A stretch of DNA of 64,000 nt from an uncultured Cohaesibacter sp. (GCF_963676485.1 NZ_OY781114.1:3116501-3180500); one strand, 5' to 3'; counted from the stretch's first letter, positions 1 through 8,544 are shown. Program-made: numbers and translations. The notes: generated by a model from the sequence alone, not told the origin.

Positions 1-268
1 CATCGAGATTGTAAAACAGGACATAGCCGAGCCGACCGCCAAGGATAATGCCGATGGTGGCCCAGAAGACAAAATCATCCAGAGCCGGAGCCGAAAGAGG
101 GCTTTCGTTGCCGGGCCATAGCTGCTGTCTGGCCGCAAGGCGCTTGGTGTAGTACCACGCAAGCAGAATGCCCACGATATAGGCTATGGCGTACCAATGG
201 ATCTGGATCGGCCCCAGAGAAATGAGCACAGGATCGATCATGGGGAAGGGAATGGCCAGAAGGGTCAC
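1..268 (-). CDS. lgt: Prolipoprotein diacylglyceryl transferase, 5' part
   Basis: Only the N-terminal 89 residues or so are inside the window; the gene runs off the left edge. Lgt transfers diacylglycerol from phosphatidylglycerol to the lipobox cysteine of prelipoproteins in the inner membrane. The reading frame shows the family opening: a P-M-I-D-P-V-L stretch, L-G-P-I-x-I-H-W-Y-A-I-A-Y in the first membrane helix, and G-G-R-L-G-Y-V-L-F-Y-N-L at the edge of the window. I place the start at a GTG (268) with a weak AGGCAGA upstream. The ATG at 241 is an alternative that would trim nine residues. ubiK is divergent, and lgt next to this small gene is usual in Rhizobiales. Confidence 0.88.
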   Translation of the reverse strand, partial: MTLLAIPFPMIDPVLISLGPIQIHWYAIAYIVGILLAWYYTKRLAARQQLWPGNESPLSAPALDDFVFWATIGIILGGRLGYVLFYNLD

Positions 269-461
269 GGCTCTGCCTTTTGAAAATGCTTCGGTTGGGT
301 TTGGATTTGTTGGTTTATCGACGTCAAGTCAAGGGAAACTGCAAATATTCATTGTGAAATATGTATAGGACATTATATCTGGAGATAAAGACAGATCTAA
401 GGCAGGATGGACGCAAGCCAGCCAAATCATGGGCTTGCCGCGCCAAGCGAGGGAAAGTGTT

Positions 462-779
462 ATGACACAGACAAACAATCGGCTTTTTGATGAATTCGCC
501 AAATTGATGAATGACGCCGCCGGTGTTGCCCAAGGGGTGCGCGACGAAGCGGAAGTCGCGATTCGTGCGCAGCTGGAGCGTCTGATGGGCGATATGGATC
601 TGGTAACGCGTGATGAATTCGAAGCGGTCAAGGCCATGGCTGTTGCGGCACGCGACGAAAATGACAAACTGTCGACGCGCCTTGCCATTCTGGAAGAAAA
701 GCTCGGCGTGTTGGATGATCTTTCGTCCATCGATGGTGCCGATCTTGATGGCTCCGATGAGGCGCCTGAAAAGGAATAA
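462..779 (+). CDS. ubiK: UbiK/BMFP family accessory factor (YqiC-like)
   Basis: A 105-residue protein of the BMFP/UbiK family, which in Enterobacteria acts with UbiJ as an accessory factor for aerobic ubiquinone synthesis and binds membranes. The sequence is an amphipathic helix (about residues 5-30), a linker, then a coiled coil (about 45-85) containing V-T-R-D-E-F-E-A-V-K and L-E-E-K-L, which is the family signature. The C-terminus is acidic. The ATG at 462 has GAGGGAAAG just upstream, so it is preferred over the in-frame start at 429. The gene is divergent from lgt and followed by a terminator hairpin. The assignment rests on the coiled-coil pattern and its neighbours; the ubiquinone role is known from other species. 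Confidence 0.8.
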   Translation: MTQTNNRLFDEFAKLMNDAAGVAQGVRDEAEVAIRAQLERLMGDMDLVTRDEFEAVKAMAVAARDENDKLSTRLAILEEKLGVLDDLSSIDGADLDGSDEAPEKE

Positions 780-824
780 GGCGATGTATGCGTGCCTTGA
801 TCTTTTCACGCATGCAAGGGATGG

Positions 825-857
825 AAAGCCTGCCGAATTTCCGGCGGGCTTTTTTTG
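825..857 (+). terminator. Rho-independent terminator after ubiK
   Basis: AAAGCCTGCCG pairs with CGGCGGGCTTT (one G-U pair) around a short loop and is followed by seven T residues. It lies 45 bases after the ubiK stop. Confidence 0.8.
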
Positions 858-1009
858 TTGTCTGATGCCGGACTTTTTGTCACCTGAGGCTGACTTTTAT
901 CGCATCCGGCTGGATGGGGATTTGAAAATGCATGCGGTCTATGGCACTCCATTGGGATGACAAGATCTGCAGGGGCTGGATCTGAAATTAATTTGATGGA
1001 ATTGACACA

Positions 1010-1831
1010 ATGAAAATGAATGAATTGTCACTGGTTTTGGTTGGTGCGGGCAAAATGGGCGGAGCCATGCTCACGGGCTGGCTTGAGATGGATCTGGAAG
1101 CCAGGAATGTCACGGTCATTGATCCGGGGCAGCCGGAAGACATGAAAGCGCTGGCCGCAAAAAAAGGCTTTTCTCTTATCGCCTCTCCTGAAGGGGTCGC
1201 TCAGCCGGACATACTCGTCATTGCTGTCAAACCACAAATGATGGCCAAGGTGCTGCCTGGCTTAACCGGTCTCGTTGGCCCCGAGACAGTCGTTGTCTCG
1301 ATTGCTGCAGGCACGCCGATTGCAACCTTCCAGTCCTATCTTGGGGCTGATGGAGGTGTTGTCCGCGTCATGCCGAACACGCCAGCTCAGGTTGGGCGTG
1401 GCATGTTTGCGGCTTTCGCCTCTGAAGGGGTTTCTGCGGATATGTGCGATGCGATTGCCGAGCTGCTCTCCTCTGCTGGCAAATTCACTTGGGTCGGGCA
1501 AGAAGCGCTGATTGATGCCGTAACGGCGGTTTCCGGTTCCGGGCCTGCTTATGTCTTCTATATGGTTGAAGCGCTGGCCAAGGCTGGTGAGGCGCTCGGG
1601 CTGGAACCGGACGCTGCCGATCTGATGGCACGCCAGACCATTGTCGGCGCTGGCGAATTGCTCAACCAGTCGCCGCTATCGGCTTCTACCCTGCGGGAGA
1701 ATGTGACCTCTCCGGGCGGAACCACAGCCGCAGCGCTTGCCGTGCTCATGGCCGAGGAAGGTGGACTTGGGGAATTGTTGGCCAAGGCTACGGTTGCTGC
1801 CCGGGATCGCTCGATCGAGCTGTCCAAATAG
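1010..1831 (+). CDS. proC: Pyrroline-5-carboxylate reductase
   Basis: A 273-residue cytosolic enzyme that reduces 1-pyrroline-5-carboxylate to proline with NAD(P)H, the last step of proline synthesis. The N-terminus has the Rossmann dinucleotide motif L-V-G-A-G-K-M-G-G-A-M. V-K-P-Q follows at about residue 70. The C-terminal dimer domain carries the family signature around residues 220-245, with T-S-P-G-G-T-T-A-A-A-L. Length matches the family. The start at 1010 has no strong ribosome binding site, and a second ATG lies two codons downstream. It is followed by a terminator and then a TetR-type gene on the same strand, a common order in this bacterial group. Confidence 0.96.
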   Translation: MKMNELSLVLVGAGKMGGAMLTGWLEMDLEARNVTVIDPGQPEDMKALAAKKGFSLIASPEGVAQPDILVIAVKPQMMAKVLPGLTGLVGPETVVVSIAAGTPIATFQSYLGADGGVVRVMPNTPAQVGRGMFAAFASEGVSADMCDAIAELLSSAGKFTWVGQEALIDAVTAVSGSGPAYVFYMVEALAKAGEALGLEPDAADLMARQTIVGAGELLNQSPLSASTLRENVTSPGGTTAAALAVLMAEEGGLGELLAKATVAARDRSIELSK

Positions 1832-1850
1832 ACATCCGGGTTCATTCGTC

Positions 1851-1893
1851 AAGCCGTTCCGGACAAGAGTTTACCGTTTCGGAGCGGCTTTCG
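1851..1893 (+). terminator. Probable terminator after proC
   Basis: AAGCCGTTCCG and CGGAGCGGCTT form an 11-bp stem with one wobble pair and a long loop, followed by the T-rich TCGTTTG. It begins 20 bases after the proC stop. Confidence 0.6.
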
Positions 1894-2082
1894 TTTGTCA
1901 TGTTTTCCCTGATTGTGCTTGAAATGCCCCTGTTTGAGCCACATTTGTAAAGTATACTGACCAGAACGGCATGCATGATCAACGGATCATTCTGTTTTTC
2001 GTGCGATTTGATCCTGATTGTGCAAAGCATCGTACCAAGCTGCAGAAGCTGCATATGACGGATTTAACCGAGGGAGAGAAAG

Positions 2083-2808
2083 ATGGAGCATAATCCGGAA
2101 ATCAGACAGCGCCTGTTCGAAGAATTTTCTCAGACGGTTATGAAGCAGGGATGGCGCGCGGTGTCTTGCGCAGAGATTGCGACCAAGGCCGAAGTTGATA
2201 TCAAGCTGGCATTTCTCGAATATCGGGACCGCTACGCCTATGTCACCGATCTTGTGCGCCGCATCGATGAAACGATGCTTGAGTCCTATGACCCTGATAT
2301 GGGGGACGAGCCTGCCCGCGAAAGACTGTTTGACGTTATCATGGCGCGGTTTGATGCCATGCAAGGGCACCGTGATCTGATTTTGGAGCTGAACAAGGCG
2401 GCGCGTCGGGATCCGATGCTTGGCCTTCATCTGCTTGCCTTGTCGCGTCTGACGGGAGAATGGTTCCTCGATACTTCCCGTATATCACCGGCTGGCCTCT
2501 CAGGCATGGCACGCAGCAAGGGGGCCTTGTTGGCCTATGCACGAGCCTTTTCGGTATGGATTGGCGATGATAGCAGCGATCTTGCCAAGACCATGGCGAC
2601 CCTCGATAAATTTCTCAAAAAAGGCGAGAAAGCCTTGCACCGCGCCGAGAAAATTGCCTGCGTTTTGCCGCGCATGGGCAAACGCTGCCGCAAGCCCGGT
2701 CGTCGCTCCGGTACGGGGAGCCGTGGGGAAGACACGGTGAAAGACGAGTCGATTGTAAGCGAAGGGCCTTCTGTGGATGGTGGCTCCATGGCGCCCATGC
2801 CGTCTTGA
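2083..2808 (+). CDS. TetR-family transcriptional regulator
   Basis: A 241-residue protein. Residues 5-55 form a TetR-type DNA-binding domain: a first helix R-Q-R-L-F-E-E-F-S, then the helix-turn-helix V-S-C-A-E-I-A-T-K-A-E-V. The remainder is helical and matches a small Rhizobiales subfamily, related in fold to COQ9, that ends its ligand domain with L-A-K-T-M-A-T-L-D. The last 45 residues are polar and look disordered. GGGAGAGAAAG precedes the ATG at good spacing. It lies just upstream of csaA, with 48 bases between them, so the two may be co-transcribed. The target genes and ligand are not visible from sequence. Confidence 0.75.
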   Translation: MEHNPEIRQRLFEEFSQTVMKQGWRAVSCAEIATKAEVDIKLAFLEYRDRYAYVTDLVRRIDETMLESYDPDMGDEPARERLFDVIMARFDAMQGHRDLILELNKAARRDPMLGLHLLALSRLTGEWFLDTSRISPAGLSGMARSKGALLAYARAFSVWIGDDSSDLAKTMATLDKFLKKGEKALHRAEKIACVLPRMGKRCRKPGRRSGTGSRGEDTVKDESIVSEGPSVDGGSMAPMPS

Positions 2809-2828
2809 TATCCATTCGCAACTTCGTG

Positions 2829-2858
2829 ATTATTCCCTTTTTGCAAAAAGGGAATAAT
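2829..2858 (+). promoter_or_regulatory. Perfect hairpin covering the csaA ribosome binding site
   Basis: A 14-bp perfect inverted repeat, ATTATTCCCTTTTT / AAAAAGGGAATAAT, with a GC centre. The right arm contains the Shine-Dalgarno sequence AAGGGA and the first two bases of the ATG at 2857. If it folds in the mRNA, ribosome access to csaA would be blocked until the stem melts. This could be a temperature- or protein-responsive translational switch. The same DNA palindrome could instead be an operator. Confidence 0.6.
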
Positions 2859-3210
2859 GATGACGGAAAAAGCTGCAGATATTGCGTTTGACGATTTTCT
2901 GAAAGTGGATATTCGCGTTGGCACGATCATCGAAGCCGAGGTTTTTGCCGAAGCGCGCAAGCCTGCCTACAAGATGAAAATCGATTTCGGCGACGCAATC
3001 GGTGTCAAGAAAAGCTCGGCCCAGATTACCGTGCATTATACGCCTGAAGAGCTGGTTGGGCGCAAGGTGATGGGCGTTGTCAATTTCCCTCCAAGGCAGA
3101 TTGGTCCCTTCATGTCCGAGGTGTTGACCTTGGGCTATGAAGACGAAGAGGGAGCAATTGTGCTTGCCGGTGTCGACAAGCCGGTGCCGAACGGCTCGCG
3201 ACTCTGCTAG
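2857..3210 (+). CDS. csaA: CsaA/YgjH-type tRNA-binding protein
   Basis: A small (116-117 residue) single OB-fold protein of the tRNA-binding-domain family (CsaA, YgjH, Arc1p-like). It has the family opening F[10 protein letters not shown], the K-x-S-S-A-Q-I loop, and the end R-Q-I-G-x-F-x-S-E-V-L-x-L-G. CsaA has been described as an export-related chaperone in Bacillus, and the fold binds tRNA; the role in this organism is not known. Two start codons are adjacent: 2857, only 3 bases after the Shine-Dalgarno, and 2860, 6 bases after it, which is the better spaced. Both sit on the 3' edge of the perfect hairpin described separately. Confidence 0.88.
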   Translation: MMTEKAADIAFDDFLKVDIRVGTIIEAEVFAEARKPAYKMKIDFGDAIGVKKSSAQITVHYTPEELVGRKVMGVVNFPPRQIGPFMSEVLTLGYEDEEGAIVLAGVDKPVPNGSRLC

Positions 3211-3284
3211 AGCTATCGGCTAGGTGGGGCCTTTGATCGGTGAGCAAGGCCAGCATCCAGAAATATGTCTCCAGATGCAGGAAA

Positions 3285-4733
3285 TCAGGACGGAAGGCGC
3301 AGGGTGGCTCTCAACCCGCCCAGAGGGCTGCGGCTCAATTTGAGGTCGCCGCCATGGGCGCGGGCGATGTCGCGGGCGATTGCCAGCCCCAGCCCCGTGT
3401 TGGGCGTGTTCTGGTTACGCGCTGTATCGAGACGGTAGAAGGGCCTGAAGACGCTTTCCAGCTCTTCTTCGGGAATGCCCGGCCCATCGTCGTCGATATT
3501 GATCAGCCACCAGTTGCCAAGCCGTTCAGACGACAGCTGGACTGTTTCGGCGTAGCGCGTTGCGTTGCTCAACAGATTATGCAGGCAGCGCTTGATGGTC
3601 TGTGGGCGCACTTCGATATTGTCGCCGCCCGTATGCTCAATGGTCAATTCATGGCCGGAGCGCTGAACGTCAAACTGCAATTCGGTCAACAGATGAGGAA
3701 TGCCGATCACTTCGGCTTTTTCCGATGACGTGCCCCGCGCAAAGGCCAGATAATCCTCCAGCATCATCTGCATTTCATCCACGTCTCGCTGCATCTCCGA
3801 GGTTTCCGGGCTTTGCTCCAGAATGGCCAGTTGCAGCTTGAAGCGCGTGAGGATGGTGCGAAGATCGTGGCTGACACCAGCCAGCATGACTGTCCTCTGC
3901 TCGATCTGCCGCTCGATGCGGCGTTTCATTTCAAGGAAAGCATGGGCCGCCTGCCGCACTTCGCGGGCGCCGGAGGGGCGGAAATTGCGCGCTTCCTGTC
4001 CTTTGCCGAAACGTTCCGCCGCTTTGGCAAGGCGTTGGATGGGACGGATCTGGTTGCGCAGGAAGAGAATGGCGACGACCAGCAGCACAAGGGAGGTGCC
4101 CCCCATCCAGACCAGAAAAATATGGGAGTTGGAGGCGTAGGCCATGGACCGGCGCGCGAAAATCCTCAGCACATGCTTTTGCAACTTGATCCGAATTTCG
4201 ACAATGTTGGAGCGGCCCACAGTGTCGATCCAGAAAGGCTTGCCGATCTGTGTCGTGATGTGGCGTGAAAGCGCCTGATCGAGCAGGTTGAAAAAGGGCT
4301 TCGGGCCGGGTGGCGGCAGGGGGGCATCAGGTAGGATGGAAATATTGAGCGCGAGCTTGTCTTGCGCGATCTTGATAACCTGACTGTAGTCTCCATCCTG
4401 CGGATAGGTTTCCAGAATGGCGATGATCGCGGCAATATCCTGCGTTACCGCAGTGGAGAGGCGATCCGTAACCGTCTGCCAATGCCGCTCCATGAAGACA
4501 AAGGCAAGAACGGACTGCAGGATGACCATCGGCGCGACAATGATGATGAGCGAGCGGGCGAACAGCCCCTTGGGCATAGCACGCGCAAGCAGGCGTGCTC
4601 CCTTGCGGTAGCCTTTATAAAGCAATTGCAGGGGCAGAATGGCGTGTTGCAGAAGGCGAAGCCAAAGAGACGGCTCACCCGTTTGGCCCGTCTCTTCATT
4701 GCCGGTCTCGGTCTTGATGTGCCCTTTGGTCAT
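3285..4733 (-). CDS. EnvZ-like sensor histidine kinase
   Basis: A 482-residue inner-membrane kinase. Two membrane helices at about residues 60-80 and 204-225 flank a periplasmic sensor region. A HAMP linker with R-P-I-Q-R-L follows. The phosphoacceptor is His289 in G-V-S-H-D-L-R-T-I-L-T-R-F. The usual proline after R-T is isoleucine here, a variant I recall from other Rhizobiales homologues. The ATP-binding domain shows N-L-L-S-N-A (N box), D-D-G-P-G-I-P (G1) and T-G-L-G-L-A-I (G2). It is the last gene of a three-gene minus-strand set with a MarR regulator and an OmpR-type response regulator, its likely partner. The signal sensed is unknown. It is convergent with csaA. Confidence 0.9.
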   Translation of the reverse strand: MTKGHIKTETGNEETGQTGEPSLWLRLLQHAILPLQLLYKGYRKGARLLARAMPKGLFARSLIIIVAPMVILQSVLAFVFMERHWQTVTDRLSTAVTQDIAAIIAILETYPQDGDYSQVIKIAQDKLALNISILPDAPLPPPGPKPFFNLLDQALSRHITTQIGKPFWIDTVGRSNIVEIRIKLQKHVLRIFARRSMAYASNSHIFLVWMGGTSLVLLVVAILFLRNQIRPIQRLAKAAERFGKGQEARNFRPSGAREVRQAAHAFLEMKRRIERQIEQRTVMLAGVSHDLRTILTRFKLQLAILEQSPETSEMQRDVDEMQMMLEDYLAFARGTSSEKAEVIGIPHLLTELQFDVQRSGHELTIEHTGGDNIEVRPQTIKRCLHNLLSNATRYAETVQLSSERLGNWWLINIDDDGPGIPEEELESVFRPFYRLDTARNQNTPNTGLGLAIARDIARAHGGDLKLSRSPLGGLRATLRLPS

Positions 4734-4786
4734 GCGCTACAGGCCCCTGAATGGTGCTGCCGTGAGAGGAAAGTGATTGCCTGACA

Positions 4787-5488
4787 TCAATCCGTCAATA
4801 GACGATAGCCAATGCCTCTGATGGTCTGCAAATAGATCGGGTTGGAGGGATCGGGCTCGATCTTGCGGCGCAGGCGGTTGATTTGCACATCAACGGTGCG
4901 TTCGCCAGTTCCGTCTTCTCCGGCAAGTGCCATGCGGGTAACGGTTGCCCCCGGTTGGGAGGCAAACAGGCAGAGCAATTCCCGCTCCCTGTCCGTAAGG
5001 CGAATGACATCCGCGCCGCAGAGCAGCTCCTGCCGTTCCAGCTTGAAACAGAAGGGGCCGAAGGTCACTTCGTCAATCGGGCTTTGGGGCTGATTGTCGT
5101 TGCGTTTGAGAATATTTCGGATGCGTAGCAGCAGCTCGCGCGGCTCGAACGGCTTGGAGAGATAATCCGCTACGCCGATTTCCAGACCCTGAATGCGGCT
5201 CTCCGCTTCGGCGCGGGCTGTCAGCATGAGAATTGGCACCGGATTGGATTTGCACAGGTCTGCGGCCAGCTCCATGCCGCTTTCGCCGGGCATCATGACA
5301 TCCAGGATCAGCATGTCGAAGGTCAGCCCGGAAATCGTCTTGCGGGCTTCCTGAGCGTTTTGTGCCGTGGTCACGCGGAACCCGTTGTTGGTCAGATAGC
5401 GATGGAGCAGCGTGCGAATGCGGCTGTCGTCATCAATGACCAGCAAATGCTTCGCGTTGTCCGGCAGAGATTTGGCGTCACTTGGCAT
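4787..5488 (-). CDS. petR: OmpR-family response regulator (PetR-like)
   Basis: A 233-residue regulator. The receiver domain (residues 13-127) has the acidic pocket D-D-D, phosphoacceptor Asp63 in I-L-D-V-M-M-P-G, and the conserved lysine in Y-L-S-K-P-F. The C-terminal winged helix has R-T-V-D-V-Q-I-N-R-L-R-R-K-I and ends in I-R-G-I-G-Y-R. It sits between the MarR-type gene, 13 bases upstream, and the kinase. The petP-petR pairing was first described in Rhodobacter capsulatus, where it affects cytochrome bc1 expression. I use that name for synteny and domain match, not because the target genes are visible here. Confidence 0.88.
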   Translation of the reverse strand: MPSDAKSLPDNAKHLLVIDDDSRIRTLLHRYLTNNGFRVTTAQNAQEARKTISGLTFDMLILDVMMPGESGMELAADLCKSNPVPILMLTARAEAESRIQGLEIGVADYLSKPFEPRELLLRIRNILKRNDNQPQSPIDEVTFGPFCFKLERQELLCGADVIRLTDRERELLCLFASQPGATVTRMALAGEDGTGERTVDVQINRLRRKIEPDPSNPIYLQTIRGIGYRLLTD

Positions 5489-5501
5489 CAGGTCTTGTCT
5501 C

Positions 5502-6056
5502 TCATTTTCTTCGGCTGGACTCTTCCGGCTCGAACACAGTCAATGCTTCCAATCCGTGATTGAGGCTTCGCACTGTAGGGCGCCCTTGCGGCTCAATCAT
5601 GGCGTATAGAAAGGCTTTGCTTGCCTTCTTGGTCTCTGGCGGCAAGGTTTGCAAGGCCTCTTCTATGCGACGGGCCTGACATTTCGAGATTTCCAACGCC
5701 AGATCGCGCCCTTTCTCTGTTGGAAAAAGGCGGCGCTGGCGCCGATCGGTTTCTCCGGGCTGTTGCGCGATATACTCATCTTCAATCAGCTGCTTGAGCA
5801 CGCGGGCAAGGCTCTGTTTGGTGATTTTGAGAATATCCAGCAGGGCGGCCACCGTGATGCCCGGTCTGCGATTGACAAAATGCAGCACCCGATGGTGCGC
5901 GCGACCATAAGACAGGGTCGCCAGCATGGTGTCCGGGTCGGCCACAAAATCCCGATAGGCAAAGAAGAGCAGTTCGATCATCTCGAAGGAGATGCCGTCC
6001 TCTTCTGACATGGGAAATGTGATGACCTCGTCACTGTCCACCTTTTTCTCAGTCAT
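5502..6056 (-). CDS. petP: MarR-family regulator (PetP-like)
   Basis: A 184-residue winged-helix protein. Residues 50-110 show the MarR core: P-G-I-T-V-A-A-L-L-D-I-L-K-I-T-K-Q-S-L as the recognition region, and Q-P-G-E-T-D-R-R-Q-R-R-L as the beta wing with its conserved D-x-R motif. It is the first gene of the petP-petR-kinase set on the minus strand, only 13 bases from petR, so translation is probably linked. It faces ilvE across a 350-base divergent promoter region that may contain its operator. The regulated genes are not evident from sequence. Confidence 0.85.
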   Translation of the reverse strand: MTEKKVDSDEVITFPMSEEDGISFEMIELLFFAYRDFVADPDTMLATLSYGRAHHRVLHFVNRRPGITVAALLDILKITKQSLARVLKQLIEDEYIAQQPGETDRRQRRLFPTEKGRDLALEISKCQARRIEEALQTLPPETKKASKAFLYAMIEPQGRPTVRSLNHGLEALTVFEPEESSRRK

Positions 6057-6409
6057 TTTGTTTTTTCTCTTGTTCCGAATTGCGGGCGATCAACAGTTCG
6101 TCTCATAAGGCTCAAATGGGAAAAATCTTCTAACTTCATTGAATATCCGGTCAAAACCATTTTGTCACTACTCGTGGGTGATGGGGTAATATATGTCAGT
6201 ATTGTTGACTTAATTTATTTCATTTGTTACACGTTGATCATCATCCGGGTAATGATTGAATAAATATCAGTGAAAAAACATATCATTTCAATCTTGCTGC
6301 GGAATAAATGGAATTGGATCGGTTTGAGTGAATTGCATCAAGATAGCTCATTTTCCGGTTCAAAAATATCCATCGGCAAAGAACCGACGGAATTGTCAGG
6401 AGTGAAACG
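6057..6409. other. Divergent intergenic region, petP / ilvE
   Basis: No gene seen. The stretch is AT-rich and must hold promoters for both flanking operons. TTGACT at 6205-6210, then 17 bases and TACACG, is a possible plus-strand promoter for ilvE, weak at the -10. CAGGAGTGAAACG is the ilvE ribosome binding site. The imperfect hairpin CCATCGG/CCGACGG lies at 6370-6390. Confidence 0.4.
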
Positions 6410-7300
6410 ATGGCCGATTTAGCATTTGATCAGCGCGAAGGTAGAATCTGGTATAACGGTGAATATGTAGACTGGAAAGACGCGAAAGTACACGTTCTTA
6501 CCCATGGCCTGCATTATGGCTCCACCGTGTTTGAAGGTGTGCGCGCCTATGGCGGCGAGATTTTCAAGCTCAAAGAACATACCGAACGTCTGATTGCTTC
6601 GGCCAAAGCGCTTGGTTTCGACCTGCCCTACAGCTGCGAAGCGCTGATGGATGTCCAGAAAGATGTTCTCATCCAGAATAATCTTACCGACGGTTATCTG
6701 CGTCCGGTTGCCTGGCGCGGTGCTGAATCCATGGGGATCGGTGCGCATGACTGTAAGATTCATGTCGCGGTCGCTGCCTGGAACTGGCCTTCCTATTTCT
6801 CTGCTGAGGAGCGCATGAAGGGCTTGCATCTGATGATCGCCGACTGGCGTCGTCCAGATCCGCGCACCATTCCATGCAAGGCGAAGGCCGCAGGCCTATA
6901 CATGATCTGCACCCTTTCCAAGCATGCCGCCAACGACAAGGGCTTCACCGATGCGATGATGCTCGATCATGAGGGTTATGTTGCCGAGGCGACCGGGGCG
7001 AACATTTTCTTCGTCAAGGATGGTGCCATCCATACGCCACGGCCGGATAGCTTCCTTGATGGCATCACGCGCCAGACCGTTATCGAGCTGGCCAAACGGC
7101 GCGGTCTTGAGGTTCAGGAACGCAAGATCCTGCCTGAAGAAATGGCAGACATGGAAGAGTGCTTCCTGACTGGCACAGCAGCCGAGGTGACCCCGGTTAC
7201 TTCCATCAGCCAGTATAAATTCACGCCCGGTGCCATCACCGAACGACTGATGCATGACTATACCGATGAAGTCATGCCAAAGGCTGTCGCTGCAGAATAA
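6410..7300 (+). CDS. ilvE: Branched-chain amino acid aminotransferase
   Basis: A 296-residue class IV PLP aminotransferase that interconverts branched-chain 2-oxo acids and leucine, isoleucine or valine using glutamate. It shows the fold-type IV features: H-G-L-H-Y-G-S-x-V-F-E-G-V-R-A-Y near residue 35; R-P-V-A-W-R-G at about residue 104; the K-A-K-A-A-G-L-Y region with the likely PLP lysine; E-A-T-G-A-N-I-F-F-V around residue 200; and G-T-A-A-E-V-T-P-V at about residue 260. Length and motifs fit IlvE better than D-amino-acid transaminase or PabC. CAGGAG lies upstream at good spacing. It is monocistronic, followed by a terminator. Confidence 0.94.
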   Translation: MADLAFDQREGRIWYNGEYVDWKDAKVHVLTHGLHYGSTVFEGVRAYGGEIFKLKEHTERLIASAKALGFDLPYSCEALMDVQKDVLIQNNLTDGYLRPVAWRGAESMGIGAHDCKIHVAVAAWNWPSYFSAEERMKGLHLMIADWRRPDPRTIPCKAKAAGLYMICTLSKHAANDKGFTDAMMLDHEGYVAEATGANIFFVKDGAIHTPRPDSFLDGITRQTVIELAKRRGLEVQERKILPEEMADMEECFLTGTAAEVTPVTSISQYKFTPGAITERLMHDYTDEVMPKAVAAE

Positions 7301-7335
7301 TCAAACAAACAAGCAATTCCTTCCAGAAGTAGAAA

Positions 7336-7366
7336 GCGCCGCCCAATTCGTTGGGTGGCGTTTTTG
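7336..7366 (+). terminator. Rho-independent terminator after ilvE
   Basis: CGCCGCCCAA, tetraloop TTCG, TTGGGTGGCG (one wobble pair), then TTTTTGTTTTTT. It starts 36 bases after the ilvE stop. The UUCG tetraloop makes this a very stable stem. Confidence 0.92.
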
Positions 7367-7806
7367 TTTTTTGGGAGGTGCGGGGAAGGTGGGGGGCGGT
7401 TTGGAGGCCAAACTCGACATTGGAAATGGTGGGGCGATGGGCCGAAACTTCTATTCGCTTGCATGGCTGACCGTTTTCAATTGGTGATGCGCTGCATCAA
7501 ACCACTCCGCCTCTGAGCAGGGACATCGGTAATCAACGGGTTTATTGGCAAACTGCTCTGCATACTAAACCTCGTGTTGTAGAGTGAGGTTGATTGAGTT
7601 AATCAACCATTAATACGCATTAAAATTTTACAACAAATAAGATTGCCTAGCCAGATTGGGTTCAATCATGGCGTGGAGGTTGGGCTCCTTGCTACTCACG
7701 CAAAAATAATGCCGGTCCAGCGGAACGCTTAATTTCAGGCGTAGACAGTATGACCCGACGGGCCAAGATCGTCGAAGTCTGAAATACTTATCGAGGATAT
7801 TTGCCA
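7367..7806. other. Gene-free region before the membrane protein at 7.8 kb
   Basis: I see no convincing ORF or RNA gene. The part from 7590 to 7660 is AT-rich and could hold the promoter for the downstream gene. GAGGA at 7793 is that gene's ribosome binding site. Confidence 0.35.
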
Positions 7807-8421
7807 GTGTCTAAGTTTCAAGAAGCAGCAATAAAATGGGGTGATGGTGCCCGTTCGATGCGAAGGGGTGAATCCAAGCAATTCGATAAGCTTGACGACC
7901 TTCTCTGGATCGTGGGATGCTTCTCTCTGATTGTGTGCTCATACATCTATGCATGGGTTTTGGGGCCAAAACTTCAGACAGTGTCAGATTGGGTTGCTGA
8001 AAACTGCGCTATTTTTGCGCCCCGTATTCAGTTTCTGGAGAATTATGATCACCATTCTCATCTGATCTATTCGGCAACCATTCTGTCTTGCGCATCCCTC
8101 TTACCTGTATTCCTCATTTTGCTAGCAATAGCTTATTGGAAGACTGTCGTGGCAGCGAAGCTCTGCGAAGGTGTAAGCAGAAGAAGAACTCCGACTTTCA
8201 TGGCGGTTATGACAGTTATATTTGGTTCCTTCTTCTACTTTTTTTTCCTGTTTGTTCCCTTCGATATTGATCCGCGTTATCCAGGACATGCAAGAATATT
8301 TCTTTGGCCGACTTTCCCACTATACTCATCTATGAGCGCATATGTATTCACCAGAATTCTTTTTGGGGACTTGGTCGGCATCATGAAGTTGGCTTTTTTA
8401 CCAGGAGGCCATCATGGCTGA
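7807..8421 (+). CDS. Membrane protein of unknown function, four helices
   Basis: About 204 residues and not recognised. Four hydrophobic stretches are visible, near residues 30-50, 90-115, 128-150 and 163-182, with a long extracytoplasmic or cytoplasmic loop between the first two. There is no enzymatic motif. The GTG at 7807 is chosen because GAGGA lies 9 bases upstream; a TTG at 7801 is too close to it. Codon use is less GC-rich than in the neighbouring housekeeping genes. The last codons overlap a second start codon with its own AGGAGG sequence (see 8414), so a small partner gene was probably translated with it. It looks like accessory material between ilvE and the uvrC-moaE operon. Confidence 0.6.
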   Translation: MSKFQEAAIKWGDGARSMRRGESKQFDKLDDLLWIVGCFSLIVCSYIYAWVLGPKLQTVSDWVAENCAIFAPRIQFLENYDHHSHLIYSATILSCASLLPVFLILLAIAYWKTVVAAKLCEGVSRRRTPTFMAVMTVIFGSFFYFFFLFVPFDIDPRYPGHARIFLWPTFPLYSSMSAYVFTRILFGDLVGIMKLAFLPGGHHG

Positions 8422-8544
8422 TAAAAACAAGGTTATTTGTCTCTATAAGTGGTTGGCCTAGCGGTTGCGAGCCTTACATTTGATCAGCTATATTGTCTTG
8501 TTGATCTGAACAGTCATTCCAAGTGGATCACTGGATTTCGATAG
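8414..8544 (+). pseudogene. Possible frameshifted small membrane protein gene
   Basis: AGGAGG at 8403-8408 is followed by ATG at 8414, overlapping the stop of the preceding gene. The frame stops after 15 codons. Shifting to the next frame at about 8449 gives a hydrophobic run starting V-V-G-L-A-V-A-S-L-T-F that reads to a stop at 8542-8544. One missing G in AAGTGG would join the two into a protein of about 43 residues. It could also be a genuine 15-codon ORF, or chance. Confidence 0.3.
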
